From Pseudomonas putida (GTDB lineage: Bacteria > Pseudomonadota > Gammaproteobacteria > Pseudomonadales > Pseudomonadaceae), in the NCBI RefSeq assembly GCF_002906855.1, contig NZ_MINI01000048.1, positions 1,116,001-1,180,000 on the forward strand: 64,000 nt of DNA. Direction: 5' to 3'. The notes beneath the pieces were generated by a model. That model was not told the DNA's origin, did no database searches, and saw only the letters and a program-made list of their open reading frames with translations. Of this stretch, positions 1 through 7,924 are shown in pieces; position 1 is the stretch's first letter, and every line of letters begins with the position of its first letter. A program made the translations under genes and the position numbers.

Positions 1-12
1 GGCCTGGCATGA
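1..12 (+). CDS. 3' end of an upstream gene (possibly rdgB)
   Basis: The first twelve bases read Gly-Leu-Ala-stop in frame 1, and the stop overlaps the start of the next gene as ATGA. In pseudomonads the gene before hemW is rdgB (dITP/XTP pyrophosphatase), so this is probably its tail. That is inferred from gene order only; three codons cannot identify a protein. Confidence 0.35.
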   Translation, partial: GLA

Positions 13-1184
13 TCGCAACGCTGTCCCAAGCTGGCGCGGTGGCGCTCACCAGCCTGCCGCCGCTGGCGCTGTACATCCACATCCCGTGGTGTGTACGCAA
101 ATGCCCTTACTGCGACTTCAACTCCCACGCCGCCGGGCCTGAGCTGCCGGAAGAGGCCTACGTCGACGCCCTGTTGACCGATCTCGACCTGGAACTGGCC
201 GCCGTGCAGGGCCGGACCTTGTCGTCGATCTTCTTCGGCGGCGGTACGCCAAGCCTGTTCAGTGCCAATGCCCTGGGGCGCCTGCTGCGTGGCGTGGAGC
301 AACGCATCCCGTTCGCTGCGGACATCGAGATCACGCTCGAGGCCAACCCAGGTACCTTCGAGCAAGAGAAGTTCAAGGCCTACCGGCAGACCGGCATCAA
401 TCGCCTGTCGATCGGCGTGCAGAGCTTCCAGCCGGCCAAACTGGAAGCGCTAGGGCGTATCCACAATGGCGACGAGGCGATCCGCGCTGCTGGCATGGCG
501 CGTGCCGCCGGCTTCGACAACTTCAACATGGACCTGATGCACGGCCTGCCCGACCAGTCGCTGGACGACGCCCTCGGCGACCTGCGCCAGGCCATCGACC
601 TGGGGCCGACCCACCTGTCGTGGTACCAGCTGACCGTCGAACCGAACACGGTGTTCTGGAACCAGCCGCCGGAGCTGCCTGAAGACGATATCCTCTGGGA
701 CATCCAGGAGGCCGGCCAGGCACTGATGGCGGCCAACGGCTTCAAGCAGTATGAGGTTTCGGCCTATGCCCAGGCTGGCCGTGCTGCCCGGCACAACCTC
801 AACTACTGGCGTTTTGGCGATTTCATCGGCATCGGTGCCGGGGCGCACGGCAAGCTGACCTTCGCCGATGGCCGCATCCTGCGCACCTGGAAGACCCGCC
901 TGCCCAAGGACTACCTGAACCTGGCCAAGCCGTTCAAGGCCGGCGAGAAGCTGCTGCCGGTGGACGAGCTGCCGTTCGAGTTCCTGATGAACGCCCTGCG
1001 CCTCACCGATGGCGTAGAAGCCGAGCTGTTCACCCAGCGCACCGGGCTGCCTCTGGCACAGCTGGCCGAGGCCCGTCGCGCCGCCGAACAAAAGGGCCTT
1101 TTGCAGGTCGAACCGGATCGACTGGTGGCCACGCCGCGCGGCCAACTGTTCCTCAATGACCTGCTGCAGTATTTCTTGACCTAA
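9..1184 (+). CDS. hemW: HemW, radical SAM heme chaperone (coproporphyrinogen III oxidase-like)
   Basis: A 391-residue radical-SAM protein. Cys28, Cys32 and Cys35 in CVRKCPYCDF form the CxxxCxxC site for the 4Fe-4S cluster, and GGGTPS follows near residue 78, as in the HemN/HemW family. HemW lacks the N-terminal extension of true HemN oxidases and is known in other bacteria as a cytoplasmic heme-binding protein that delivers heme to enzymes such as respiratory nitrate reductase; older annotations call it an oxygen-independent coproporphyrinogen oxidase. The ATG overlaps an upstream stop (ATGA), suggesting translational coupling. A start further upstream, outside the window, cannot be excluded. 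Confidence 0.93.
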   Translation: MIATLSQAGAVALTSLPPLALYIHIPWCVRKCPYCDFNSHAAGPELPEEAYVDALLTDLDLELAAVQGRTLSSIFFGGGTPSLFSANALGRLLRGVEQRIPFAADIEITLEANPGTFEQEKFKAYRQTGINRLSIGVQSFQPAKLEALGRIHNGDEAIRAAGMARAAGFDNFNMDLMHGLPDQSLDDALGDLRQAIDLGPTHLSWYQLTVEPNTVFWNQPPELPEDDILWDIQEAGQALMAANGFKQYEVSAYAQAGRAARHNLNYWRFGDFIGIGAGAHGKLTFADGRILRTWKTRLPKDYLNLAKPFKAGEKLLPVDELPFEFLMNALRLTDGVEAELFTQRTGLPLAQLAEARRAAEQKGLLQVEPDRLVATPRGQLFLNDLLQYFLT

Positions 1185-1193
1185 GGATGACCC

Positions 1194-1520
1194 ATGGATC
1201 TGGTACTTGATCTGCTCGCCACGGTTTCCCGCTGGAGCCGCAGCAACCTGTCAGAGATTTCCCTGGCACTGGTAGGCTGCCTGCTGGTGCTGTTCGGCAC
1301 CGATATCAAAGGCTGGGTGGACCAGCGCCTTGGTGCCCTGGCGGGCGCGCTGCGGGTGCCGGTGATGGCTGCCCTGGTGATGATCGGCAGTGGGGCGGCA
1401 CTGATCTATGCCACGCCGTGGGTGGTGAAGGGGTTGGGGCAGTTCAACAACTATGCACTCGCGCCGGTGTTGTTGGTCGTGCTGGTGTTGATTGGCGTGG
1501 TGGCTGACCGCCGCGGGTGA
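1194..1520 (+). CDS. DUF3392 family inner-membrane protein
   Basis: A 108-residue protein with about three hydrophobic helices (roughly residues 23-42, 55-78 and 86-104), typical of the uncharacterised DUF3392 family. It begins 9 bases after hemW stops, with an AAGGATG ribosome site just upstream, so it is probably cotranscribed with hemW. No catalytic motif is visible and its function is unknown. The same neighbour arrangement is usual in pseudomonads, so this is a conserved core gene. Confidence 0.85.
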   Translation: MDLVLDLLATVSRWSRSNLSEISLALVGCLLVLFGTDIKGWVDQRLGALAGALRVPVMAALVMIGSGAALIYATPWVVKGLGQFNNYALAPVLLVVLVLIGVVADRRG

Positions 1521-1574
1521 ACCTGCTAAAAGCTGCCCCGGGGAACCAGGGCAGCCCTACCACCTGACTAGCCC

Positions 1575-1685
1575 TTACTGGGCATCGTCAAAGTGATCGC
1601 GCATGAAGTCTCGAACGGTCTTGAGCACAGTCAAGATCCGGATGAGCTTCCAGACGCGGCTCAGCGCATCAAGCAAACGCTTCAT
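1575..1685 (-). CDS. Candidate 36-residue small protein, amphipathic
   Basis: The frame begins with ATG at 1685 behind a GGAGG box with 9-base spacing, and stops with TAA. The predicted peptide starts MKRLLDALSRVWKLIRIL and ends in DHFDDAQ. It has a regular alternation of basic and hydrophobic residues, as expected of one long amphipathic helix. The ATG overlaps the TGA of an upstream 88-codon frame (1682-1948) of unconvincing composition. I recognise no family. It may be a real small protein or chance within a decayed region. Confidence 0.3.
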   Translation of the reverse strand: MKRLLDALSRVWKLIRILTVLKTVRDFMRDHFDDAQ

Positions 1686-2066
1686 ATGCCTTGGCCTCCG
1701 TGTTGGCGGGCCAATCTTCCAGCATCTAACCGGCGCTTCGATGCCTTCGAAAAACCGTGTGGCAGCTTTCGGTGAAGTGGCCAGGTCAATGGCCCTTCGA
1801 ACAATTCACCGGCACGGTTCTCAGGCCGTGTCGAAGGGGCCGGAAAGCAGAATTCTTCGTCTACCCGGCCCATCACCGAAATTATCCACACTGGAGCAAC
1901 GCGATGATACTTGGGATATGCGGTCGAAGCTGTTAACCACTCCGACACACTTGATGCTGAATATGTCTGATCATTGACCCATCGTCTCAGGCTGCCTATG
2001 ATCCTCTGACCGTGTGGTGGCTTTCGGTGAAGCCCCGAAGCGAAGGATACTCAGTCCTGTCGCTCC

Positions 2067-2100
2067 TAAAAAAACCGCTCTTCTCAGAGCGGTTTTTTTT
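2067..2100. terminator. Bidirectional intrinsic terminator
   Basis: A 7-bp stem (CCGCTCT/AGAGCGG) with a TCTC loop is flanked by an A run on the left and eight Ts on the right, so it can stop transcription in both directions. It lies 50 bases past the trmB stop and most likely ends the minus-strand thiS-thiG-trmB transcript. Confidence 0.85.
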
Positions 2101-2149
2101 CGCCTGCATTTCTACAAGCCTCAGCATATCGAAAGGCTCAATCCGCCAA

Positions 2150-2872
2150 TCAATCCACCTTCTCGAACTTCAAATCCCACACCCCATGCCCCAGCCGTTC
2201 GCCGCGGCGTTCGAACTTGGTGATCGGGCGCTCTTCCGGGCGCGGCACATAGGTGCCGTCTTCCGCACGGTTGCGATAGCCAGGGGCGGCGCTCATCACT
2301 TCCAGCATGTACTCGGCATACGGCTCCCAGTCGGTCGCCATGTGGAACACGCCACCGGGCTTGAGCTTGCGGCGCACCAGCTCGGCGAACTCCAGCTGGA
2401 CGATGCGGCGCTTGTGGTGACGCGCCTTGTGCCATGGGTCAGGGAAGAACAGCATCAGGCGGTCAAGGCTGTTGTCGGCCACGCAGCGGTTGAGCACCTC
2501 GATGGCGTCGCAGTCGTACACCCGCAGGTTCTTCAGGCCTTGGGTCAGCACGCCATTGAGCAGCGCGCCAACACCTGGACGGTGCACTTCGACACCGATG
2601 AAGTCCTGTTCAGGCGCGGCAGCGGCCATTTCCAGCAGGGAATGGCCCATGCCGAAGCCGATCTCCAGGGTACGCGGCGCCGAACGGCCAAACACCTGGT
2701 CATAGTCCACCGGGCTGTCGGCCAGCGGCAGGATGAACTGCGGGCCGCCCTGGTCGAGGCCGCGTTGCTGGCCTTCGGTCATGCGCCCGGCGCGCATCAC
2801 GAAGCTCTTGATGCGGCGGTGTGGGCGCTGGTCGCCGTCGGCGGAGATCGGCGTATCTTGCGAGTCAGTCAT
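2150..2872 (-). CDS. trmB: tRNA (guanine-N7-)-methyltransferase TrmB
   Basis: A 240-residue SAM-dependent methyltransferase that makes m7G46 in the variable loop of tRNAs. The SAM-binding motif I LEIGFGMGHSLL is at about residues 69-80. The family signature FFPDPWHKARHHKRR is at about 142-156; its Asp and His/Lys residues bind substrate. It is the last gene of a minus-strand group beginning with thiS and starts 9 bases after the thiG stop codon. Length and motifs match the proteobacterial TrmB family. Confidence 0.95.
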   Translation of the reverse strand: MTDSQDTPISADGDQRPHRRIKSFVMRAGRMTEGQQRGLDQGGPQFILPLADSPVDYDQVFGRSAPRTLEIGFGMGHSLLEMAAAAPEQDFIGVEVHRPGVGALLNGVLTQGLKNLRVYDCDAIEVLNRCVADNSLDRLMLFFPDPWHKARHHKRRIVQLEFAELVRRKLKPGGVFHMATDWEPYAEYMLEVMSAAPGYRNRAEDGTYVPRPEERPITKFERRGERLGHGVWDLKFEKVD

Positions 2873-2881
2873 CAGGGGCTC

Positions 2882-3694
2882 TTACTTGATCAGACCATCC
2901 AGCGGCGAAGAGGCGCTGGCATAAAGTTTTTTCGGCATGCGGCCGGCCAGGTAGGCCATGCGGCCAGCAAGGATAGCGTGCTTCATGGCCTCGGCCATCA
3001 GCACCGGCTGCTGGGCGTGGGCAATGGCCGAGTTCATCAGTACGGCTTCACAGCCCATTTCCATGGCGATGGTGGCATCGGAGGCGGTACCGACACCCGC
3101 GTCAACCAGCACCGGCACCTTGGACTCTTCCAGAATGATCTGCAGGTTGTACGGGTTGCAGATGCCCAGGCCAGTGCCGATCAGGCCGGCCAGCGGCATC
3201 ACCGCGATGCAGCCGGCTTCGGCCAGCTGCCGGGCGATGATCGGGTCGTCGCTGGTGTAGACCATCACGTCGAACCCGTCCTTGACCAGCACTTCGGCGG
3301 CCTTGAGGGTTTCGATCACGTTGGGGAACAGGGTTTTCTGGTCGGCCAGCACTTCCAGTTTCACCAGGGTGCGCGACTCGTGGGACTTGTGGCCATCGAG
3401 CAGCTCACGGGCCAGGCGGCAGGTACGCACCGCCTCGACAGCGTCAAAGCAACCTGCGGTGTTTGGCAGGATGGTGTACTTGTCGGGCGACAGCACGTCG
3501 AGCAGGTTCGGCTCACCCGCATTCTGGCCAAGGTTGGTCCGGCGCACGGCCACGGTGACGATCTCGGCACCCGAGGCCTCGGTGGCCAGGCGGGTTTCTT
3601 CCATGTCACGGTACTTGCCGGTGCCGACCAGCAGGCGCGACTGGAAAGTGCGCCCGGCCAGGATGAAGGGCTTGTCGCTACGAACGTTGCTCAT
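2882..3694 (-). CDS. thiG: Thiazole synthase ThiG
   Basis: A 270-residue TIM-barrel enzyme that builds the thiazole phosphate part of thiamine from deoxyxylulose phosphate, dehydroglycine and ThiS-thiocarboxylate. Lys112 in VKLEV fits the Schiff-base lysine, and VLVDAGVGTASDA near residue 190 is the phosphate-binding loop. It follows thiS by 53 bases on the same strand, giving the normal thiS-thiG pair. I see no TPP riboswitch upstream, so the pair may not be under direct thiamine control here. Confidence 0.96.
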   Translation of the reverse strand: MSNVRSDKPFILAGRTFQSRLLVGTGKYRDMEETRLATEASGAEIVTVAVRRTNLGQNAGEPNLLDVLSPDKYTILPNTAGCFDAVEAVRTCRLARELLDGHKSHESRTLVKLEVLADQKTLFPNVIETLKAAEVLVKDGFDVMVYTSDDPIIARQLAEAGCIAVMPLAGLIGTGLGICNPYNLQIILEESKVPVLVDAGVGTASDATIAMEMGCEAVLMNSAIAHAQQPVLMAEAMKHAILAGRMAYLAGRMPKKLYASASSPLDGLIK

Positions 3695-3747
3695 CGTTGT
3701 TCCTCGGGAAAGATTGCTGGGCTTGCAGGTGAATCGCCGGGCCGGGC

Positions 3748-3948
3748 TCAGCCGCCGCCGATGGCGTGGACCACTTCGACCTGGTCGCCTTCGTTCAGCT
3801 GCGTGCTGTCGTGCTGGCTACGCGGCACGATATCCAGGTTGAGTTCCACCGCTACCCGGCGCCCGGTCAGTTCCAGGCGGGTCAGCAGGGCTGCGACGCT
3901 TTCGCCAGCAGGCAATTCGTAAGGTTCACCGTTCAGTTGAATGCGCAT
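3748..3948 (-). CDS. thiS: Sulfur carrier protein ThiS
   Basis: A 66-residue ubiquitin-like sulfur carrier ending in Ala-Ile-Gly-Gly-Gly. The C-terminal glycine is adenylated and then converted to a thiocarboxylate that gives sulfur to ThiG. I chose the ATG at 3948 (MRIQLNGEPYEL) because the fold begins there and the length matches ThiS. An in-frame upstream extension to 4026 has no homologous content. It lies directly upstream of thiG. Confidence 0.93.
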   Translation of the reverse strand: MRIQLNGEPYELPAGESVAALLTRLELTGRRVAVELNLDIVPRSQHDSTQLNEGDQVEVVHAIGGG

Positions 3949-4050
3949 GCGCACGGCCACCATTGTTCTTTGGGGCCCGCATTCTAGCGCCGATCCACGC
4001 ATGAACCCAAGGGCACCGCACGCCATTAGTCGCGATAGTGGACCGTTTGG

Positions 4051-4422
4051 TCAGCCCAGGCGCCAGGCAGCCAGGCCCAGGCACAGCCAACCGGCGAGGA
4101 AGCACAGGCCGCCGATCGGGGTGATGATGCCCAGTTTGACCAGGCCGCTGAGGGTCAGCAGGTACAGGCTACCGGAGAACAGCACGATCCCCAGGGCGAA
4201 CAGACCGCCGGCCCAGCCGACCAGGCGCCCCGGCAGGTGCGCTGACAGCACGGCGACACCGAAGATCGCCAGGGCATGCACTAGCTGATAGGTCACTCCC
4301 GTGTGGAATATGGCCAGGTAATCGGCCGTCAGACGGTTCTTCAGCCCATGTGCGGCGAATGCGCCCAGGGCGACGCCGGTAAAGCCAAAGAAGGCAGCGA
4401 GCATGAGGAAGCTGCGAAGCAT
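4051..4422 (-). CDS. DUF423 family small membrane protein
   Basis: A 123-residue protein with about four transmembrane helices and the N-terminal pattern GFTGVALGAFAAHGLK, diagnostic of the DUF423 (YgdD-like) family. No biochemical function is established. The ATG at 4422 is used because the conserved family sequence begins there (MLRSFLML). It diverges from mtgA, with about 64 bases between the two starts and a perfect TATAAT on the mtgA side. Confidence 0.88.
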   Translation of the reverse strand: MLRSFLMLAAFFGFTGVALGAFAAHGLKNRLTADYLAIFHTGVTYQLVHALAIFGVAVLSAHLPGRLVGWAGGLFALGIVLFSGSLYLLTLSGLVKLGIITPIGGLCFLAGWLCLGLAAWRLG

Positions 4423-4447
4423 GGGACGACTCCTGGTATCGGGTCTG

Positions 4448-4453
4448 TATAAT
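4448..4453 (+). promoter_or_regulatory. Candidate -10 box for mtgA
   Basis: A perfect TATAAT hexamer lies 34 bases before the mtgA start in a GC-rich divergent gap. No good -35 hexamer stands at the normal distance, so the assignment rests on the -10 match and its position. Confidence 0.45.
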
Positions 4454-4486
4454 GGCCCGTTCCACCGGTCCGGCCAAGCCATTGCC

Positions 4487-5197
4487 ATGCTGTCATCCAT
4501 TCTCCGCCGCCTCGCCCGCGCTCTGCTCTGGTTCGCTGCCGGCAGCATCGTGCTGGTGCTGGTGTTTCGCTGGGTACCACCGCCTGGCACGGCCTTGATG
4601 CTCGAGCGCAAGGTGCAATCATGGGTGAGTGGCGAACCGATCGACCTGCAGCGCGACTGGGAACCGTGGGAGAACATCTCCGACGAGCTCAAGGTGGCGG
4701 TCATCGCCGGAGAAGACCAGAAGTTCGCCAACCATTGGGGCTTCGACATTCCGGCCATCCAGGCGGCGCTGGCGTACAACGAGCGTGGCGGCAGCATTCG
4801 TGGCGCCAGCACCCTGACTCAGCAGGTGGCCAAGAACCTGTTCCTGTGGTCGGGTCGCAGCTATTTCCGCAAGGGCCTGGAGGCCTGGTTCACCGCCCTG
4901 ATCGAACTGTTCTGGTCGAAGGAGCGGATTCTCGAGGTCTACCTGAACAGCGCCGAGTGGGGCAAAGGCGTGTTCGGTGCCCAGGCTGCGGCGCGTTATC
5001 ACTTTGGCGTGGATGCCAGCCGACTGACCCGCCAGCAGGCCGCTCAGCTGGCCGCGGTGCTGCCGAGCCCGATCAAATGGAGTGCCAGCCGGCCCAGCGC
5101 CTATGTGGCCAGCCGGGCAGGCTGGATTCGCCGGCAGATGAGCCAGCTGGGCGGGCCCAGCTACCTGATGCAACTGGACAGCTCGCGCAGGCCATGA
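4487..5197 (+). CDS. mtgA: Monofunctional peptidoglycan glycosyltransferase MtgA
   Basis: A 236-residue GT51 enzyme that polymerises lipid II into glycan strands at the inner membrane's outer face. An N-terminal membrane anchor (about residues 12-30) is followed by the family motifs EDQKFANHWGFD, with the catalytic Glu, then GASTLTQQVAKNLFL, and KERILEVYLNSAEWGKG. There is no transpeptidase domain, which sets it apart from class A penicillin-binding proteins. The ATG at 4487 gives the usual MtgA length. A terminator follows. Confidence 0.95.
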   Translation: MLSSILRRLARALLWFAAGSIVLVLVFRWVPPPGTALMLERKVQSWVSGEPIDLQRDWEPWENISDELKVAVIAGEDQKFANHWGFDIPAIQAALAYNERGGSIRGASTLTQQVAKNLFLWSGRSYFRKGLEAWFTALIELFWSKERILEVYLNSAEWGKGVFGAQAAARYHFGVDASRLTRQQAAQLAAVLPSPIKWSASRPSAYVASRAGWIRRQMSQLGGPSYLMQLDSSRRP

Positions 5198-5205
5198 GGC
5201 TCAAC

Positions 5206-5242
5206 AAAAAAGCCGCTCACCCTCTCGGGTCAGCGGCTTTTC
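5206..5242. terminator. Bidirectional terminator between mtgA and rpoH
   Basis: The inverted repeat AAAAGCCGCT...AGCGGCTTTT, with inner CACCC/GGGT pairing and a short loop, has A/T runs on both flanks. It sits between the convergent genes mtgA and rpoH and can serve both. Confidence 0.85.
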
Positions 5243-5259
5243 AATGCAGCCAGGCTTGA

Positions 5260-6114
5260 TCAGATGGTGATCAGCGCCTTGACCTTGTTCATCGCATTCT
5301 TCTCCAGCTGGCGAATACGCTCAGCCGAAACGCTGTACTTGTCAGCCAGCTCATGCAAAGTAGCCTTTTCTTCCGCCAACCAGCGCTGGTAGAGAATATC
5401 GCGGCTACGATCATCCAGGCCTTGCAGTGCTTCGTGCAGGTTGCTGGTGGAGTTGTCGCTCCAGTCGGCATCCTCCAGCTGCACAGCCGGGTCGTAACGG
5501 TGGTCTTCCAGATAATGCGCTGGCGACTGGAAGGCGCTGTCGTCATCCGCTTCGGCTGCCGGGTCGAAGGCCATGTCCTGGCCACTCAGGCGGCTTTCCA
5601 TCTCGCGCACTTCGCGAGGCTCGACGCCGAGGCTTTCCGCCACGCGATGCACTTCGTCGTTGTTCAGCCAGGCCAGACGCTTCTTCTGGCTACGCAGGTT
5701 GAAGAACAGCTTGCGTTGGGCCTTGGTGGTGGCCACCTTGACGATGCGCCAGTTGCGCAAGATGAATTCGTGGATCTCTGCCTTGATCCAGTGCACGGCG
5801 AAGGACACCAGGCGCACGCCCATCTCCGGGTTGAAGCGCTTGACCGCCTTCATCAGGCCGACGTTGCCTTCCTGGATCAGGTCGGCCTGGGCCAGCCCGT
5901 AGCCTGCATAGCTACGCGCGATATGTACAACGAAACGCAGGTGGGCCATCACCATTTGCCGAGCGGCCTCGAGATCCTGCTCGTAGTAGAGACGCTCGGC
6001 CAGATCACGCTCCTGCTCGACAGACAGCAGCGGGATGCTGTTGACCGTGTGCACGTAGGCTTCCAGGTTTGCACCGGGTACCAGGGCATAGGCAGGTTGC
6101 AACGATGTGGTCAT
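5260..6114 (-). CDS. rpoH: RNA polymerase heat-shock sigma factor RpoH (sigma-32)
   Basis: A 284-residue group 3 sigma factor for heat-shock and protein-quality genes. Region 2.2 is seen in QEGNVGLMKAVKRF (about 81-94). The RpoH box QRKLFFNLR at 133-141, specific to sigma-32 and involved in its DnaK/FtsH-controlled turnover, is intact. Region 4.2 is near residue 255 (LHELADKYSVSAERIRQLE). It lies downstream of ftsX, as in other gammaproteobacteria, but with a 111-base gap that holds its own promoter signals. Confidence 0.97.
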   Translation of the reverse strand: MTTSLQPAYALVPGANLEAYVHTVNSIPLLSVEQERDLAERLYYEQDLEAARQMVMAHLRFVVHIARSYAGYGLAQADLIQEGNVGLMKAVKRFNPEMGVRLVSFAVHWIKAEIHEFILRNWRIVKVATTKAQRKLFFNLRSQKKRLAWLNNDEVHRVAESLGVEPREVREMESRLSGQDMAFDPAAEADDDSAFQSPAHYLEDHRYDPAVQLEDADWSDNSTSNLHEALQGLDDRSRDILYQRWLAEEKATLHELADKYSVSAERIRQLEKNAMNKVKALITI

Positions 6115-6162
6115 TCAAGAACCTCCGACTTACAAAACTCGCGCCTTGTGAGCGCTGACAAC

Positions 6163-6190
6163 ATTGACCCGGAACGACCGTACAAGTTCC
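6163..6190 (-). promoter_or_regulatory. Candidate sigma-E/AlgU-type promoter of rpoH
   Basis: On the minus strand GGAACTT is followed 16 bases later by TCAAT, close to the envelope-stress consensus GAACTT-N16/17-TCTGA. The element lies about 50 bases upstream of the rpoH ATG. A TTGACA hexamer (6204-6209) is also present but has a poor -10 partner. rpoH is a known sigma-E/AlgU target in E. coli and P. aeruginosa. Confidence 0.5.
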
Positions 6191-6225
6191 ATCGTGAAGA
6201 AAATGTCAATGCTGGCACGTAAAAA

Positions 6226-7254
6226 CTATCGCGGTGCCAGCTCGTTCAAGTGACGGGCGACTGCGATCCATGCACCGATATACCCCAACAGCACCGCTCC
6301 GATCAAGAGCGAAAGACCGTCGGACGCCGGCACCCCGCCCAGTGCGAAGTCACTGCCATACAGCCCGGACAGCCCTACCACGGCCTCGTTCAGCCAATTC
6401 AGGCCAAAAGCCAGGATAGCCCAGGCCAACACGCCCGCACCCAGGCCGTACAAGGCGCCCATGTACAGGAAAGGCCGGCGTACGTAGCTGTCGGTGCCGC
6501 CTACCAGCTTGATCACTTCGATCTCGATACGGCGGTTTTCGATATGTAGCCGAATTGTGTTACCGATTACTAACAGCAGCGCAGAAATCAGCATCACTGC
6601 CAAACCGAAGACAAAGCGGTCACCCAGCTTGAGGATTGCAGCCAGGCGCTCCACCCATACCAGGTCCAGCTGCGCATTCTCCACCCTTGGCAGCTCCGAC
6701 AGGCGCTGACGCAGAGCTTCCAGGGCCGGCTTGTCGACTTCGGTCGGGGTCACCACCACCACACCGGGCAAAGGGTTATCAGGCAGCTCGCGCAGGGCTT
6801 CGCCCAGCCCGGACTGCTGCTGGAACTCTTCCAGGGCCTGCCCGGGGCTTACGTACTGGGCGTCGGCGACACCCGGCATGCGCCTGATGTCGTCACGCAG
6901 GGCTTCACCCTGCTGGCTGCCCGCATCGAGCTTGAGGTACAGCGAAATCTGCGCAGCGCGCTGCCAGGAGCCACCCAGCACCTCGATGTTCTTCAACAGC
7001 AGCGACAGGCCCATGGGCATGCTCAGGGCCACGGCCATCACCAGGCAGGTAAAGAAGCTGCCAATCGGCTGCTTGCCCAGGCGTCGCAGGCTATCGGCCA
7101 GGCTGGCGCGATGGCTTTCCAGCCAGGCGTGCAGCAGGGTGCGGAAGTCCGGGCCGTCGTCGTCGTGATCGCCGCCCTTCTTCTTGGCCGGCTGCGGGTC
7201 GGCAGCCTTGGGCGCAACGCGCTCGGAAACCTTTGGTGTACGTGTAGTGCTCAT
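6226..7254 (-). CDS. ftsX: Cell division protein FtsX
   Basis: A 342-residue membrane subunit of the FtsEX ABC-type complex, which regulates periplasmic amidases through EnvC-like partners during septation. A cytoplasmic N-terminal tail (about 1-70, rich in Lys and Asp) precedes the first transmembrane helix. A periplasmic loop of about 120 residues follows, then three more helices forming the FtsX permease core. It overlaps ftsE by four bases (7251-7254), implying translational coupling. Confidence 0.95.
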   Translation of the reverse strand: MSTTRTPKVSERVAPKAADPQPAKKKGGDHDDDGPDFRTLLHAWLESHRASLADSLRRLGKQPIGSFFTCLVMAVALSMPMGLSLLLKNIEVLGGSWQRAAQISLYLKLDAGSQQGEALRDDIRRMPGVADAQYVSPGQALEEFQQQSGLGEALRELPDNPLPGVVVVTPTEVDKPALEALRQRLSELPRVENAQLDLVWVERLAAILKLGDRFVFGLAVMLISALLLVIGNTIRLHIENRRIEIEVIKLVGGTDSYVRRPFLYMGALYGLGAGVLAWAILAFGLNWLNEAVVGLSGLYGSDFALGGVPASDGLSLLIGAVLLGYIGAWIAVARHLNELAPR

Positions 7255-7922
7255 TGCCCGGCCTCCCCATCGCCGATCAGACGACCGCGCTGCAGGGTCA
7301 GCATGCGGTGGCGCATGCGCGCAATCAGTGCCAGGTCGTGACTGGCGATCAGAACCGTAGTGCCCAGGCGGTTGATGTCCTCGAATACGCCCATGATCTC
7401 CGCAGCCAGGCGCGGGTCGAGGTTACCGGTGGGTTCGTCCGCCAGCAGCAGGGCTGGCTGGTGAACGATGGCGCGAGCGATACCAACCCGCTGCTGCTGG
7501 CCAGTGGACAGGTCGGCCGGGAACAGCTCGCCCTTGTCGGACAGCGAAACGCGCTCCAGCGCCGAGTCCACGCGCTTGGCGATCTCGGCCTTGGACAAGC
7601 CGAGAATCTGCAACGGCAGGGCGATGTTGTTGAACACCGTACGGTCGAACAGCAGCTGGTGGTTCTGGAACACCACACCGATCTGCCGGCGCAGGAACGG
7701 GATCTGTGCATTGCTGATCTGGCCCAGGTCCTGCCCGGCCAGCATCAGCTTGCCGCTGGTCGGGCGTTCCATGGCCAGCAGCAGGCGCAGCAAGGTGCTC
7801 TTGCCCGCGCCCGAGTGCCCGGTGACGAACAGGAATTCGCCCCGGCGCGCCCGGAAACTCAGCTCATGCAAGCCGACATGGCCGTTAGGGTAGCGCTTGG
7901 CAACCTGTTCGAATCGGATCAT
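7251..7922 (-). CDS. ftsE: Cell division ATP-binding protein FtsE
   Basis: A 223-residue ABC ATPase partner of FtsX. Walker A GHSGAGKST is at 35-43, the ABC signature LSTGQQQRV near 140, and Walker B LLLADEPTG near 160 with the catalytic Glu. FtsE is not a transporter in the usual sense; it couples ATP turnover to septal cell-wall cleavage. It sits between ftsY and ftsX in the conserved order, two bases after the ftsY stop. Confidence 0.96.
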   Translation of the reverse strand: MIRFEQVAKRYPNGHVGLHELSFRARRGEFLFVTGHSGAGKSTLLRLLLAMERPTSGKLMLAGQDLGQISNAQIPFLRRQIGVVFQNHQLLFDRTVFNNIALPLQILGLSKAEIAKRVDSALERVSLSDKGELFPADLSTGQQQRVGIARAIVHQPALLLADEPTGNLDPRLAAEIMGVFEDINRLGTTVLIASHDLALIARMRHRMLTLQRGRLIGDGEAGQ

Positions 7923-7924
7923 GG

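Larger units (their letters stand above)
1521..2149. other. Atypical 0.63 kb intergenic stretch without a recognisable gene
   Basis: Between the DUF3392 gene and trmB lies a stretch with visibly lower GC than its neighbours and no frame that looks like a normal Pseudomonas gene. It holds short minus-strand frames (see the small ORF at 1575-1685, preceded by an 88-codon frame that overlaps it by ATGA) and ends in a strong terminator at 2067-2100. The 13-mer GCTTTCGGTGAAG occurs twice, near 1765 and 2020. The stretch may be a decayed insertion or gene remnant. Confidence 0.5.

Noticed and set aside
1603..1977. 124-codon plus-strand frame in the gap before trmB
   Set aside because: No ribosome site, no hydrophobic or domain pattern, and the composition does not look coding.
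2012..3922. Long open frame (636 codons) on the plus strand
   Set aside because: It runs antisense to trmB, thiG and thiS, which have clear motifs. Long antisense frames are normal in high-GC DNA, and this one has His/Gln/Gly/Ala-rich composition typical of such shadows.
3695..4050. Searched for a TPP riboswitch upstream of thiS-thiG
   Set aside because: No recognisable THI-element sequence on the minus strand ahead of thiS; the gap to the DUF423 gene is short.
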